DNA of 64,000 nt from Halichoerus grypus (Eukaryota > Chordata > Mammalia > Carnivora > Phocidae): positions 50,785,688 to 50,849,687 of the forward strand of contig NC_135725.1 in assembly GCF_964656455.1 (NCBI RefSeq). The letters run 5' to 3'. The translations under genes and the position numbers were made by a program. Positions 1 to 12,189 of the stretch are shown here, in pieces. Position 1 is the stretch's first letter, and each line of letters starts with the position of its first letter. The notes beneath the pieces were generated by a model that was given only the letters and a program-made list of their open reading frames with translations, searched no databases and was not told the DNA's origin.

Positions 1-610
1 TAAATATTACTTCAATGTATAAATGAATAAACAAACAAAAAACAAATAAGCAAGTTGCACCAGGAAAACCTTTGTATTAGAAAATAAATACTTCATTTAA
101 ATTGAAAGGTACCTGAGATTTTCAAGGGTCCTTTGATTAGGTCCCTGACCATCTCTGGCAGACACGAACTATAAAGAAGAATGAGGACAACTTCTCAAAA
201 TCTCCTCAACGTTCCTCTATGCCCAGAATAGGTGCCATTTCTAGAAGAACCAAATATAGTCAGGATATTTAAAAGCTTCGTGTGCATGTTTTAATTCTGT
301 CAGCTTCCAAAGCATTTGTTTAGGACAATATAACAATGGATTCTTTCTGGATGCTACGAGCATAGGGACAAGAGAACTTTACAGTGTTCATTCTTTGACT
401 CCAGTGTTTGAAGTCTTCTCAGAAACTGTCTGGAATCTGCGTACAAGCCCCAAGCCTCTCCCTCTTTCATTACTTTCTTGTTCAGAGTCTGAGCCATCAC
501 CACCAAATCAAGTTCTTGCCTTCCTTGTGCCTAATGTTTTCAACTTAGCCTTCACTAAGATCCTTCAACCTGTATTCTATACTCCTAGCCTACACAAGAG
601 CCCAATTTGC
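1..610. other. AT-rich DNA, nothing recognised
   Basis: I see no exon, RNA gene or repeat family I can name here. A 117-codon plus-strand ORF begins at 395, but its second half is translated from the GGAA microsatellite (Gly-Arg-Lys-Glu repeats), so I do not call it a gene. Confidence 0.5.
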
Positions 611-616
611 TGTGGT

Positions 617-676
617 GGAAGGAAGGAAGGAAGGAAGGAGGGAGGGAGGGAGGGAGGAAGGAAGGAAGAAAGGAAT
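617..676. repeat. GGAA/GGGA purine microsatellite
   Basis: An interrupted tetranucleotide array, GGAA units then GGGA units then GGAA again, all purine on the plus strand. It produces artefactual low-complexity ORFs on both strands. Such arrays are usually length-polymorphic. Confidence 0.9.
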
Positions 677-691
677 AAGACATCAAAATTG

Positions 692-2655
692 TATTTCTTC
701 AGTTTAAGCACCACATTCTCCAAGAAATTTTTGTTTAAATACAAATAGCACAAGAAAGCTTGAAGATGGAAAAAAAAAATCATTATGTCTTTATCTAAAA
801 CAACTGACCAATCATATAGTTTTCCTTCAAGGAAGAAAGGGACTAACATGGGAACGGATTACTGGGCATCCAGGAAGTAAGGGGCCCTAGAAAAGAAATG
901 AAAAGGGCACAGAAAGAGAGATAACACAACTCCACAACCTAACCTTGCTTATCTCATATGTTTTCCCCAGAGCTTGTAGATATGCAGAATTTGAATGCAC
1001 CTGAAGCCTTTAAAAAATTCTAGCATATCTTGTAAGCCCCAATTCTATTCCAAGCAAAGTTTACTGACTTACAAAGTACAATACTTAATTTTATTTGGAG
1101 CAGTGGAAGACAGACCTTTGTTCTATTTGTGATAATAATCTGGAAAAGACAATATTTTACCATATTTGTATGTTTCTATCAAGTCTTACTAAAGGCTATG
1201 AGTCAAATAATATAAAACTCTTATTTTCATCTATTTTTCTGTCTTGTGAATATATAAAACTCCATTTCACTAAAGACAACTAATCCATCTTTACCGCATA
1301 AAATGTGAGTTTTCATAACTGCAAAAAAAAAGTATACACATCATTTAAAACTAAAATGAGAAAATCTTTATATGAGCAATAAATATAATAAACATGTTTA
1401 AATGTAAATGTAAAACACAAACCTCAGACAATGAGCCTACATAAACACTGTGATATTTAGACATTTGTCAGGCAGCCTTTTTCTGTTTTGACAGCCAACT
1501 GAATGTTATATATAGAGAACTCTCTTTGGAAGATAGACTTCCTTGCCTCGTTTCCTTTACTCTGAATACAACTGTAAGACATTTCAATGTGTGGGAAGCA
1601 TCTATGGTACAGAAAGTTGGAAAACATTCAGGCATGAAGTACCAAAACAGTCAAATACTTGCAAAACCAATATGCTCATCCATAATGATTCATTCTCTAT
1701 TTAAAACACATGTTCAAAGGCTAGGAAATCCGACCTGTACAGTTAACAAAAGCCTTTTGCTTTTGACCTTCTCACAGACAAGATTAAAAAGAAGGAATAC
1801 AGATTCTAAATTTTAACAATGTTTAGTTCTGGAAGCTGTTTTTGTTCTAGGGCTCCGCATGAGACAAAAATTAATTGCAATCATCGTATCTGTCCATCTT
1901 CTATAGCCTGTGTGTATGTGTGTGTGTGTGTTTTAAATTTCTGCTTTATACTATAAGAAGAGAAACCAGCAATGCCACTTGGCAATAATTGCCCAAATCT
2001 TGGCTTTTATTTAATACTCTCAGCATGGGTTCCATTAAATCCAGTTGGAAATTATCTTTGAGATCCTTGGATATGACAAATGTGTGTGAATTTTAAATTA
2101 GTGAAAACGAAATAACAATATTGTTGATGACTCATCATTTATGGCAAAACCTTGACAATTTTTGCCTTTTGTAATTTTTCGGAGACCAGAACTGTAAACA
2201 AGTGTATCTTCTCCCACATTCTGTTCATGTTCTGCTTTCCAAGAGAGCCTGTTTGACTTATTCTACCCTGAGAGAAGTATGTTTAAAATATCTTCTTTCA
2301 CTTTTGATTATGTCTAGTGACTTAATTGCTAGGGTCTATAGCAGTAGACTCTATACTGAGTGAATATTTTTGAACAGTGTGGAATAAGGATTCAGAAGAA
2401 AGACGAAACAGAAGAAAAGTGGTAAACTTGAGGAATATTAGCACTCTGGCAATATTCATTTCTTTAGCACTATCCCAGAAAACATTCTAATATTCTGGTC
2501 AACAATTAGAACTCTCCTAGAGAGCATAAAGAAAAAAAATCATAATGAAATCTGGACCCTGATTTAGTTTTGGAACTTTATTGAATTTGCAAACATAATA
2601 GACATTGCAAATGTCACACTGAAAATTTCTTTCAGATCTGACCAAATAAGTAAAC
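692..2655. other. AT-rich DNA with a short TG repeat at 1912-1931
   Basis: There is no recognised gene or repeat apart from a short TG dinucleotide run near 1912-1931. ORFs in this stretch are 96 codons or shorter, with no recognisable domain. Confidence 0.5.
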
Positions 2656-2677
2656 TCATTAAGAAATGTGGGTGGGG

Positions 2678-2875
2678 AGGGATGCCTGGGTGGCTCAGTT
2701 GTTAAGTGTCTGCCTTCAGCTCAGGTCACGGTCCCAGGGTCCTGGGATTGAGTACTGCATCGGGATCCTTGCTTGGTGGGGAGCCTGCTTCTCCCTCTGC
2801 TTGCTCTCCCTGTTTGTGCTCTCTCTCTCTGACAAATAAATACATAAAATCTTTAAAAAAACAAAAAGTAAATTT
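2678..2875 (+). mobile_element. CAN-SINE (SINEC), full length
   Basis: This is a tRNA-Lys-derived carnivoran SINE. The head carries the CCTGGGTGGCTCAGTT word, followed by the CAGGTCACGGTCCCAGGGTCC core, a CT-rich segment and an A-rich tail with an AATAAA-like end. A perfect 17-bp target-site duplication (AAGAAATGTGGGTGGGG) lies at 2661-2677 and 2876-2892. The intact duplication indicates L1-mediated retrotransposition. Short ORFs overlapping it are artefacts of the element. Confidence 0.97.
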
Positions 2876-3289
2876 AAGAAATGTGGGTGGGGTGAAGAGA
2901 CCATAATTTTAAAAAATGCAATCCTCCTGTTGTAAGAAAAATAACAGTGTGTTCATAGTAGGTTCCTTTCAAAGTGTTCAAGGATTGAGAAAATGAAAAG
3001 ATATAGCCCCCAGTATTCTAACTGGAATGAGGTCCTTATAGCACTACACCATCCTTCATGACCTATACATTTTTTAATCATTATAAACAAGAATGAGTAA
3101 AATTAGTTTTAGAAAATTTGGGAATGCAAATGCTCTCCTAAGTTATGGCATTAAACAGAGTCACTTGTTTCCCTTCTATGTCATAGCTTTTCACTGTTTT
3201 CACAAATGCACTTCAAACTTATTTCATTTATATACTTGTTTAAAAACTGTAACCAACCTATGAACATACATAAAATATAAAGCACTGTA

Positions 3290-4085
3290 ATGAATACATA
3301 AGAAAAAGACAATCAAAAGGAAACATGGCCAACAGACTTAAACAGATACTTTACAAAAGAGGTTATCCAAAAGTGGTAAATTATGGAAATGGTCATGATG
3401 AAAACGCCAATATTTTGCCAGTATTTTGGTATTCCTAGAGATAAACCCGCCAGAATGCCTATAATGAAAAAGACAATACCAAGATTCGGCCAAGACATGC
3501 AAATTAATTAAACAGCTTGGGAAAGTGTTTGGCACTATTTTCTAAAGTGGAGCAACAATACTTTGTGGTCCAGCAGTTCTCACTGTCGACGTGTAACATC
3601 AGAACTTTATTCTACACCCAGAGACATATGAAATAATATGGGGAGCAGTGCTATTAGTCATAGACTCAACTGGAAACTGCCAAAATGCCTAGCAATCACA
3701 GAATGAGTATATAAATTGTAGCTATGCATACAATGAAAAGTTACATGGCAAACAAAATGAAGAAACTACACCATCCATGGATATAAGTGAATCTCAAAAA
3801 AATATGATATGGAGCTAAAGAAACCAGACACAGGAGTACCTATTGTATGGACCTATTTATATAAAGTTCAAAAACAGGTAAACCTGATCTGTGATTTTAG
3901 AAGTCAAGAAGAGTGGTTAACCCTGTCAGGGACAGTGATGGGAGGAGGTGCAAGTAATCTTTTGGGGTGCCTGGATATGTTCTGGTTTTTATCTGTACTA
4001 ATAATATGAGTGTGTACACATGAAAATTCATCAAGATATGCACTTATGATTGGGGGTAGGAAAGTTATCTTCAATAAAAATTTTA
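3290..4085 (+). mobile_element. Old LINE-1 (L1M-type) 3' end
   Basis: The sequence follows the standard L1 ORF2 C-terminal and 3' region in order. First comes the 'cacttcacaaaagaggatatcc' type stretch near 3345-3370, then the 'agccagacac' stretch near 3822-3832, then the 3' UTR style 'gtgtacacatgaaaattcatc' stretch near 4010-4032. The reading frames are destroyed by many stops and indels. The element is truncated 5', as most L1 copies are. The exact subfamily is not determined. Confidence 0.75.
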
Positions 4086-4089
4086 CATT

Positions 4090-5240
4090 AAGAAGCAATT
4101 ATTATAAGTGCCCAGAGGAGGATTTATGCCTGGGAGGGATGTAGGAATGTGTTTAAATTGAATTATGTATTTGAAAAATTTATAGAAGTAAGATCTTTTG
4201 GCTTAATTACTCTCTCTTTCAACTCTTGACTTCTCTTTCTATTCCCATGCCACTGGGGTGGTTGAGGGCATTTTGAGGATCCAGATATAAGAAAGTTGAG
4301 TTGGATACATTGTCTTTTATCGAATAGGAACAAAATGACATAGTTTGCAGTCACTTTCATGTATAGTTACATGACTGGTTGCTGTCCTTGCATAAGAAAC
4401 ACTCGCAGGAATTCTCTGAGGGCCCACTGGTAATGTGAGATAACCAGAGATCCCATGAGAAAAGAAAGTGTTTGCAAACCTCAGCATGGGAACTATGAGG
4501 CTAGTGGAGGAGAAACATGGTTTGAATGTACAGATCAAAAACTATTCTATGGACAAACTTTCCAATCAATACATATCTAAGATTCTAAGTGAAGGATTTA
4601 TTTACTTTTGGTGTCTCATCAAAATGAAAGTTCTCTCTTGTCAGAAATTTCCAAGGCAGAATATGTATGGGCATAATTTTTATGGGAATCAGACAAAGTA
4701 GAATTTGTCAGTATTCCTGTGTTTAGAGGGCACAAACTTAGAGCAGCACTAAGAACAGTGAACATGTCTATGTGCAATGCCCCCTGTTTTATGAACTTGG
4801 ACTATCAATAATTCAAACAGACTGTGGTCAATCATGTTAGGGAATGGCTGAATTATCTCTATTTTCTCTATAGAAAGTGATATTATGAAATTGTCATTGA
4901 GGAGATAAAGAGAATGCAGCCAAAAAAAAATGTAGGGAAAAAAGTAGTTTACCAATAAAAACATGTTTGTTGTTTTCTGGATTTTGTGATCATTTGGTAT
5001 TTGAGCTTTTCAATTTGTAATTTTGTATTTATTCTCTCATGATAATACAATTTTTGTACTGATTTTTGTATTTGCAGTTTTGAACTTTTTTCTTAAGAAG
5101 GACGGTACCCCTACCCTGTATGATCTTCTGACACCACAAAACTCAAATCTACCTTGGCATCTCTGTCCTGGCTTCTCTGTCTCATCAAAATCTTCCCTTA
5201 AATCAATGAAGTTGACCTCTCTAAAGAACACCTCTCATTG
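4090..5240. other. Unique or unrecognised DNA
   Basis: No recognisable gene or named repeat. ORFs are 77 codons or fewer and lack domains. A poly-A stretch lies near 4922-4930. Confidence 0.45.
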
Positions 5241-5249
5241 AATTCCACT

Positions 5250-5345
5250 GTCATTTCTCTTTATACATGAGAACACTGAGGTTTGGGAATATACCCATGC
5301 TAACAGCTAGAAATGGCCCGACGGGGGTGGCAGTTCTAAACTCCT
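5250..5345 (-). repeat. MIR fragment, antisense
   Basis: The sequence 'atgagaacactgaggtttggga' (5267-5288), followed by 'acagctagaaatggc', matches the reverse complement of the MIR core (gatgaggaaactgaggc ... acagctagtaagtggc). It is old and diverged. Confidence 0.55.
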
Positions 5346-5349
5346 CTCT

Positions 5350-6555
5350 GAGAGGTGCCTTGTGCACTAATGAGAAGGAAGTTTTGCTGCCGAGTGGCGG
5401 AACCACTGGCTGAGGCTCCATGTACGTCACACCCTTCCTGGCATGGATCTCAACACACCTTTCATAAGTACTGATAACTTGAAGTTTGTTTTCATCATTT
5501 CTTCCACCATTCTTCTGTTACCTGCCTATAGTAACGAGTTTAGAAACCTTTCATTCAACACATACAGTCAAATTGGCTTTGCAGGCAGATGCTGCCTGAG
5601 AAGCTACAGGAGAAGGGAAAAGCAGCAAGGAGGTAGAATGTTCCAGATCTCCCCAGCCTGGGTACAGTACTCAGCTGACTGAAGTTAGAGACCACTGCCT
5701 CAAAGTTCATGGTCACTGCAGAGTGAGATCTCCATCTCTTCCAGCTCCCAGTCACAACCCTGTCTGTCTGTCTGAGGTTCCAGCAGGTGTAACACAAATA
5801 GCAGGGACAGGACGAGAGCCCACATCCTCTCCCCCAAGGCTACTCTGAAGAGAAGGTCACAAAACCATCTCTTCAGAGATTCTAAGTGAGAATCCTCATG
5901 GCTCTCATTAAATGCATTCAGGCAGCTGTGGGCTAGGCCATACATACACAAATAAACCAGGAATCCTTTCAAACTTTATCCCTTACATCCAACCACAAAT
6001 TTACTTTTCAACCACTGTCTTAGTATCTAAATTCTGTGTACTTCACTATAACAAAATTATTTTATCCTGCTAAAGTTATGTTCTATGGGCTTTAATTATT
6101 GTAACAGACAATCTGGTGACTGAAATAAGTTACAAATTGGTACTTGCTTGTGGAAAACAAGGAATATCAAGATCCAATGAAAATGTATTGTCTTGGAGAT
6201 TCCTACCAATGCAGAGAAATAATTTAACTTTCTCTCCTGTCACAGCTAAAAAAGTGACAGAATTGGTTTTTGAACACAAATTTCATGATGTCTAGTCAAG
6301 TATTCTTTTCCTTCTGTTTCTCTGATCTAATAAGCCCAGAAGACAAAAATACAAGATGATTTGAAAAGTTATACCTTACTCAGAAATAATGAAATCCAAA
6401 TGAGCCCCCTCCCATGAGAGAAAAACTGCTAATACTCCAAATACCCCGAGAAGCCTACTTACAACTCGTTTAGTGAATGAGCACTAGGCATGACCCTAGG
6501 TGTTTCATGTACATTACTGTATTTACTCTGGACAACAGTCCTTTCACGTAATACT
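5350..6555. other. Unique or unrecognised DNA
   Basis: A mix of moderately GC-rich (5350-5960) and AT-rich sequence. Overlapping ORFs of 79-90 codons on both strands at 5443-5972 have no recognisable domain and no splice context I can defend. Confidence 0.4.
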
Positions 6556-6559
6556 AAAT

Positions 6560-6770
6560 CTGATAATAGCTACTCATTTATTCTATGTTTACTATGTTCC
6601 AGGCACTATGGTAAAGGTTTACATACACTGACATTAATTCTCACCAACAAAACTAGGACAGTAGGTATGATTTCATCTTCTGAACCTTGCAGTTGAGAAA
6701 AATGAGGCTCAAAGATTATGTAACTTACTCAAGATCACATGATAATAAACGGAAGAGGCAAGAGAAAAAA
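6560..6770 (-). repeat. MIR, antisense
   Basis: In order: a 'ttccaggcactatg' word, a 'taattctcaccaacaaa' stretch, then 'tgagaaaaatgaggctcaaag' and 'taacttactcaagatcacat'. This is the reverse-complement layout of the MIR SINE with normal age divergence. Confidence 0.7.
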
Positions 6771-6779
6771 AATCTAGCT

Positions 6780-7910
6780 GTTTTTTTCTAATTCCTGTAA
6801 GTCAACCACTATGTTATACTAACTCTGCTATTAGTAGAATTTATCACTTGACTAATGAGGAAATTCAGGACATGTAACTTTAGAAACATTTCCAAGATTA
6901 TGGAGATCATTAATAGAGAAACAGGGTTTTTCTGAAACCAAATTCTGAGTATTTCTCCTATTGCTCCTAATTTCAGTTTTGCTAGTAAGGATATGTAGAA
7001 TGTCAGGCCACTCACTTACCTCCCCTGACTCTTGATTTTCACCAGAGATCACAGAAGTTATTACCTGGTCTGTTTTCCATGCATGGCACTGATCATGAAC
7101 TTAGCAAACTACACAGTGTCATACAGGTGTAAAATGCTTAATGTTCTTGTTAAAATAATATCCTAGTCCATGTTACCACATGTGATTTAGGATCATGGGA
7201 GAAAACCTTATAACACGGTTGTAGTCTGTGTCTGCTGGGCATTTATACGTTCTGAACTTGCCCTGATGGGAGCTAGAACAGAGTTTGGGCAGTTGTCAAG
7301 AGCCAGAAATAGCCCACAAATTCATTTTTTACTTGCAAATGATAAAGTTATTAGAAAGCCGAATTCTCTTTCTTTTCTTTTCTCTCTTTCTTCCTTTCGC
7401 TGAATTCTTTATGAGGACTTCCCCAAGAGGTGACTGGGGTAGAGAGAGGGTTGGGAAGTCAGAGGAGGCTCTTCTATATTTGACTGATCAGATGTCATGG
7501 ATTTTCTGCAACTCTCCCTTATATATGTCTGTTGTGCCAGGTGAGAGATGCATGTGACTCTGCGTGCCTCATCCCTGATGGCAGCTTCTTTCCGTACCTC
7601 AGCTCTGGGGTGGTAACAGTTTCTCCTCTCCTTTCACGAATCTTAAATTCCAGTTGGTCCTTTCAGCCCACATCTCCTGCCTCCGTAGGATTTTCATTGA
7701 CTGAGCTTCCACCTCTTATGGGTAATACTGTCTTCTCTGTACTGACCTTCAGCCACTTTATCTTGATTTCCAAACAGACATGACAACACTTAGAACCATT
7801 CATACAAGGTATATGCATACAGTCGACTTTACTAAAGGTAGTGTTACAGGATCTTTTATTTTCTTGTTTTTTTTGTTGTTGTTGTTGGGCAGCGGCAGCA
7901 ATACACATTA
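6780..7910. other. Unrecognised DNA with a GTT repeat at its right end
   Basis: Nothing is confidently assigned. Sequence at 6825-6900 is faintly MIR-like. A short GTT run lies near 7874-7887. ORFs of up to 90 codons (7285-7557) lack domains. Confidence 0.4.
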
Positions 7911-7928
7911 TTTAAACTAGAATATGAG

Positions 7929-8112
7929 GGGTGCCTGGGTGGCTTAGTCAGTTAAGCATCTGCCTTCAGCTCAGGTCATGATCCCAGGGTCCTGGGATCT
8001 AGCCCCACAATGGGCTTCCTGCTCAGCAGGGAGCCTGCTTCTCCCTCTCCCTCTGCCACTCCCCCTGCTTGTGCTCTCTCTCTCTGTCAAATAAATAAAA
8101 TCTTAAAAAAAA
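7929..8112 (+). mobile_element. CAN-SINE (SINEC)
   Basis: The tRNA-Lys-like head (GGTGCCTGGGTGGCTTAGTC), the CAGGTCATGATCCCAGGGTCC core, a CT-rich region and an AATAAAATCTTAAA tail are all present. The 16-bp duplication TAAACTAGAATATGAG is exact at 7913-7928 and 8113-8128, so the insertion is well bounded. Confidence 0.97.
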
Positions 8113-8129
8113 TAAACTAGAATATGAGA

Positions 8130-8640
8130 TTGCCTTGCTTTTGCAGCTATTTGCTCCAACTCATCCCAATGCCACCATCTCCTTCTCTTCCTGTTAATGT
8201 CACTTACTTCAATGCCTCGTCTCTGTTCCCAGCAAAGCAACTCCGGAATTAATTCACTCCACAGTCCAGCTCCCTGTAGCTCCAGCCTGAAATGTAGCCA
8301 CAGATCTATTTTTACCTTTTCAAGCCCCAGACACTGATGAATGTGTTCTGTTCCACAACATGCCCTCTACTTGGGACCACATACCTCTTCCTCCCATGGA
8401 CGCGAGAGCACCAGCAACAGCCAATCTCATTTTGTTTCCTCTGCTTCACGCAGATGAATGAGTAGGATTATTATTTGATAACTTAAATATTTTTAACTCT
8501 TGGACTTGCTATTTGATTATATGTCATTTCGGGGAAGCTGTCAGAGGTACGTGAAGCCCACACCGCATGGCGGACTCTGATACACTCACTGCATTTTTCA
8601 GACAATACTGAGTTGTACTCGGTGTTTTCCGAGACATGAT
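8130..8640. other. Unique or unrecognised DNA
   Basis: Slightly GC-richer than its surroundings. No ORF with a recognisable domain and no repeat I can name. Confidence 0.4.
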
Positions 8641-9360
8641 CTCCTCTTATCTCACAATAACCCTATGACTTTGATAGGACAGGTAGTGTATCAGTTGGGA
8701 TCATGTCAGGGGACAGAAAATAGGAGAGAATTTAATGGGAAGATTCAACTAGGTGTAAAACTGATAACTCCTGGAAAGTGTATAAAAGAGAACTCAAGGT
8801 TTTACAAAGGTAGCTACTTTACAAAGCCCTCAGGGCTGAGGGAACAAAGAGAATAGGGAGCAACTATGACAATTCAGGAGCCTAGAGGAGGAGAACTATG
8901 GAGCTGAAAGTCTGTCTCTGAGGAGGCTGCTGGATCCACGCTGGGAAGAGGGACCCTGTGGGGCAGAGGTGGCAGCTCTGAAAGATGCTTGTGTCAGGAG
9001 CAGGGAGAGGCCCATGAAGTTGGTTCTGCAAATGCTGTGAAAATGCCAAACAGGACTCAAAGGCTCCTAACTGGAAGGAACTGCTACTGGCAGGATGAAG
9101 AAGCCCTGCGGGCATGACTCAGAGGCACTGCGGGATAACTGAAGCCCACGGGAGCAGGGGGTGGAGCCGGCCCTTCCCCCCCCCTCCTGCGTCGTGGTCT
9201 CCCTCTAGTGTTCTCTATTGTCAGAACCTAATGCGTACCGACCCAGCAAAGAGGCCCCTGACGTGCACAGCCCAGCCCAGTATACACAGAGGAGGGTTTG
9301 GGAGGTTAAGGCCAAGACCTTAGTAACTGGAACAGATAATTTCCCTTGCCCAACTTTGAA
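8640..9360. repeat. Possible ancient interspersed repeat, family unknown
   Basis: The block has the feel of a dispersed mammalian repeat: an 'agagaatttaatgggaa' stretch, a 'ctggatccacgctgggaa' stretch and 'ctctattgtcagaacctaatg' near 9215-9232 resemble recurring words in human and carnivore interspersed repeats. I cannot name the family. It is GC-richer than its flanks. Confidence 0.3.
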
Positions 9361-9764
9361 TTTAAAAAAAGGGAGATAAGGCTGAGAGAATGTAACCAAA
9401 CCAAAATTATCTTGCTAAGATAACAAAACCGGCAAGAGGGAAGGCTGGGATTTACATTTTATATCTTGATTGTAAATGTCATACTTTTTTCATTACGCCA
9501 CATTTCCTGAGGCCCAAATGATTGAAATAACTCCCCTAGAATCACATACTATTTCACCAGCAAAGACCTTGAAAAACATCGTCCAATTTATCACCTTTTC
9601 TCTATATTGCCCTGACTCAAAAATGTCTCACTTAGATCAGGAGAAATCAAGTTTGGGGGGATAGAGAAGTCTAGGGTGGGAAGAGTGGAGGATCTCAAAG
9701 CTCGTTTTCAGCAGCAGACACCTAATTAGGCCAACGGGACACAGCAAAACTGAGAGATGCAAAA

Positions 9765-10100
9765 CACATTCATTTACGAACTCATTCATGCAATAACCAA
9801 TTATTGCGTGTCTACCTCGTTCCAGACAATATTTTAGACAATGATGGCTCAGATTTGGATAAAAATCCCTGCTTTCATGCAGTTAACATCCTAGCAAGGG
9901 AGCCAGACAAGAAGTAATATAAATAGCGTACATAGTCTGCTAGAGAATATAGAAATATAAAGCAAGGGAGTGGTTGCATCTCCCTTTACGGTTGTCAGAA
10001 AAGTCCTCGTAGAGAAGGACCCTGGGACCATGAACTGAACCAAAGGCAGACACTTAACGACTGAGCCACCCAGGCGCCCCAAAGAAGAGCTTAAATTTAC
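9765..10100 (+). repeat. Ancient interspersed repeat, family uncertain, interrupted by a SINE head
   Basis: The words 'caataaccaattattgcgtgtctac', 'aaaaatccctgctttcatgcagttaacat' and 'tcagaaaagtcctcgtagagaagg' follow the order of a common ancient mammalian repeat that also seems to occur near 52.0-52.9 kb. A minus-strand SINE fragment interrupts it at about 10016-10080. Confidence 0.45.
10016..10080 (-). mobile_element. CAN-SINE head fragment (tail missing)
   Basis: The reverse complement starts with the canonical GGGGCGCCTGGGTGGCTCAG head (plus-strand right edge 10080) and runs through the tRNA-like part to about the CCCAGGGTCC core, then stops. The CT-rich region and the A tail are absent. 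SINEs normally lose the 5' end, so loss of the 3' half points to a later deletion or recombination. Confidence 0.85.
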
Positions 10101-11685
10101 AACAAAAATAAAACCAATTGGATTCCTAAGGAAACTGATCTTTTGTCTGAAAATCTATTAAAATTTTATTTGGTTCTCATAACTCTCTCCCTCCTCTTTT
10201 TTTTTTTTTCCATCTAGCACATGAATTAGCAGTGACATGTCAGAGATATTTAGAAATTTGCATGTATATATCTATATAGTTATAATGTGTGCTGTATATG
10301 TATGTAAATATATATTTATAATATATTTAAGTATTTTGACATTTTTGTTTCCTGTTATATTCGATCAAGGCATCAGTTGAATAAAAAAAAAAAAAAAAAC
10401 ACAACACTTTTTCCCTCGCAATGCAGGGAAAGCCTATTGTAAAAGTAAATTGATTGCTTGAGTAGACATCTCAATTTCTGTTTCCTTTGATTTTCCTGTC
10501 ATTTAATGCTGAAAGCCAATATTCTCCTAAGTCTGTAAACTTTATTTTTACTTACTGAATTTCTGAAAGATGCAGCTGGGGAGGGGTGTAGAGGGAAAAA
10601 TAATGTGTCTAGAACGTTGTTATTAATACATACAGGAGCTGTCATGTAAAGAATGACTAGAATGTTGTTAATATGACTTCAGCACAATACACACAGCCTC
10701 TAAATGGTGACATAAATTACATCCAGTGTTCATATTGCTGCCTGATGCTATTACCTAAGACAATATAAATTTTACACTTGAAGTAAGTTGGCTACAGTTT
10801 TCAATAAAGATCCAGCTCTCTCATGCTGCACCTCCTACAGCAAAACTAATTAGGATATTACACTAGTGACAGCTAGAATCCTCACGATGTTGTGTAATCT
10901 TCTGGGATTCAGTACTATTTTGCCCCATTAGCTTTTTCTTACTCAAAAAGAAAATCCTGGATTTGTTATTCTTTGACACGTCTACAAATGAAACATGAAC
11001 AGCATTACATATATGAATGTACATCTTTTCCATACTTTGGGCTTCACAGATCCTTACTGAACAATGAAATGAAGAGATAGTGAAAACCATAGGAACAGAC
11101 AAGGAAATTCAACTCTATTAATGATATTATTTATTCGTTTGGAATAGCTTTGATAGGGAAAGCATTTGGAAGGTCACCGGCCTTGAAGACGTGAGGGGTA
11201 CATGTGAATATTTTTCACGGTGTCCCTGTATTATCACAATGAATTATTACAGCTTACTTTAAGCTTCCTTCAGCTAATAGTTGGTTTGCAAAAAGATATG
11301 TGTAGTGCAGGAATTATGTAGTCAAGACTCATTGTTCCAAGAAAAAATGGCCTTGAAGAAAGGAATAAAAAAGACATAAAAATTTGAAGTCATGAATTAA
11401 GTTTCATAAAGCTGTACTGGGATAAAGGCGATATACAGTTGAGGAAGGGATTACTCAAATGTTTTGGCATACATTCAGTTTCAAAATATTTGGAAGAAAA
11501 AAGTGACATAGCACTGTCTTATTGACAATTTTGAATCATTTGGAAAAAAAGCTACAGATCTTTGACCAAACTCTGAAAATAACTTTTCACCTACCTCCTC
11601 CTACTTAGCAAATATGTCTGTCACCAACAATTACATTCTTTATAGTTGTCAGCTTGTCCAAATGTATATATTCTTCATCTCCATC
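10100..11685. other. AT-rich DNA, poly-A/T tracts
   Basis: Contains a T tract near 10198-10211, an A tract near 10383-10399 and a TA-rich patch at about 10263-10330. No gene or named repeat recognised. Confidence 0.5.
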
Positions 11686-11707
11686 TTTTCAAACTACCTT
11701 ATTTTTA

Positions 11708-11914
11708 TTTTTTTATTTTTTTTTTATTTTTTTAAAGATTTTATTTATTTATTTGAGAGAGAGAATGAGAGACAGCACGAGAGGGAAGAGGGCAGAGGGA
11801 GAAGCAGACCCCTTGCTGAGCAGGGAGCCCGATGTGGGACTTGATCCCAGGACTCCAGGATCATGACCTGAGCTGAAGGCAGTCGCTTAACCAACTGAGC
11901 CACCCAGGCGCCCC
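11708..11914 (-). mobile_element. CAN-SINE (SINEC), antisense
   Basis: Read on the minus strand, it begins at the GGCGCCTGGGTGGCTCAG head (right edge 11914) and ends in an A tail (plus-strand T run 11708-11735). The 18-bp duplication CAAACTACCTTATTTTTA at 11690-11707 and 11915-11932 is exact. Confidence 0.97.
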
Positions 11915-12009
11915 CAAACTACCTTATTTTTAGATTATGAATAATGTTACCAAATCTCACACTTCATTGTTTATATATATTAGTAGACAACAGGAATCAG
12001 TAGAAAGAA

Positions 12010-12180
12010 TGTGGATTTGGAATCCTGATTTTTAACTGGGGTATGGATTCCTACTTACTCACTGGAAGACCTTGAACAAGGTAAATATCTTCTCTGATTC
12101 ATTAGTGAAGTGGGAACAGTAATACCCACCCCTGGTCTGAGTTAAAGCTTAGAAAGTATCTGGCCTTCTATAGGTACTTA
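12010..12180 (+). repeat. MIR
   Basis: The layout 'gatttggaatcctgattt', 'ttactcactggaagaccttgaacaag', 'gattcattagtgaagtgggaacagtaat' follows the sense MIR consensus (tagctgtgtgaccttgggcaag ... ctcatctgtaaaatggg), with age divergence. Confidence 0.7.
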
Positions 12181-12189
12181 AATACTATT

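Noticed and set aside
395..748. 117-codon plus-strand ORF
   Set aside because: Its C-terminal half is translated GGAA microsatellite; no conserved domain.
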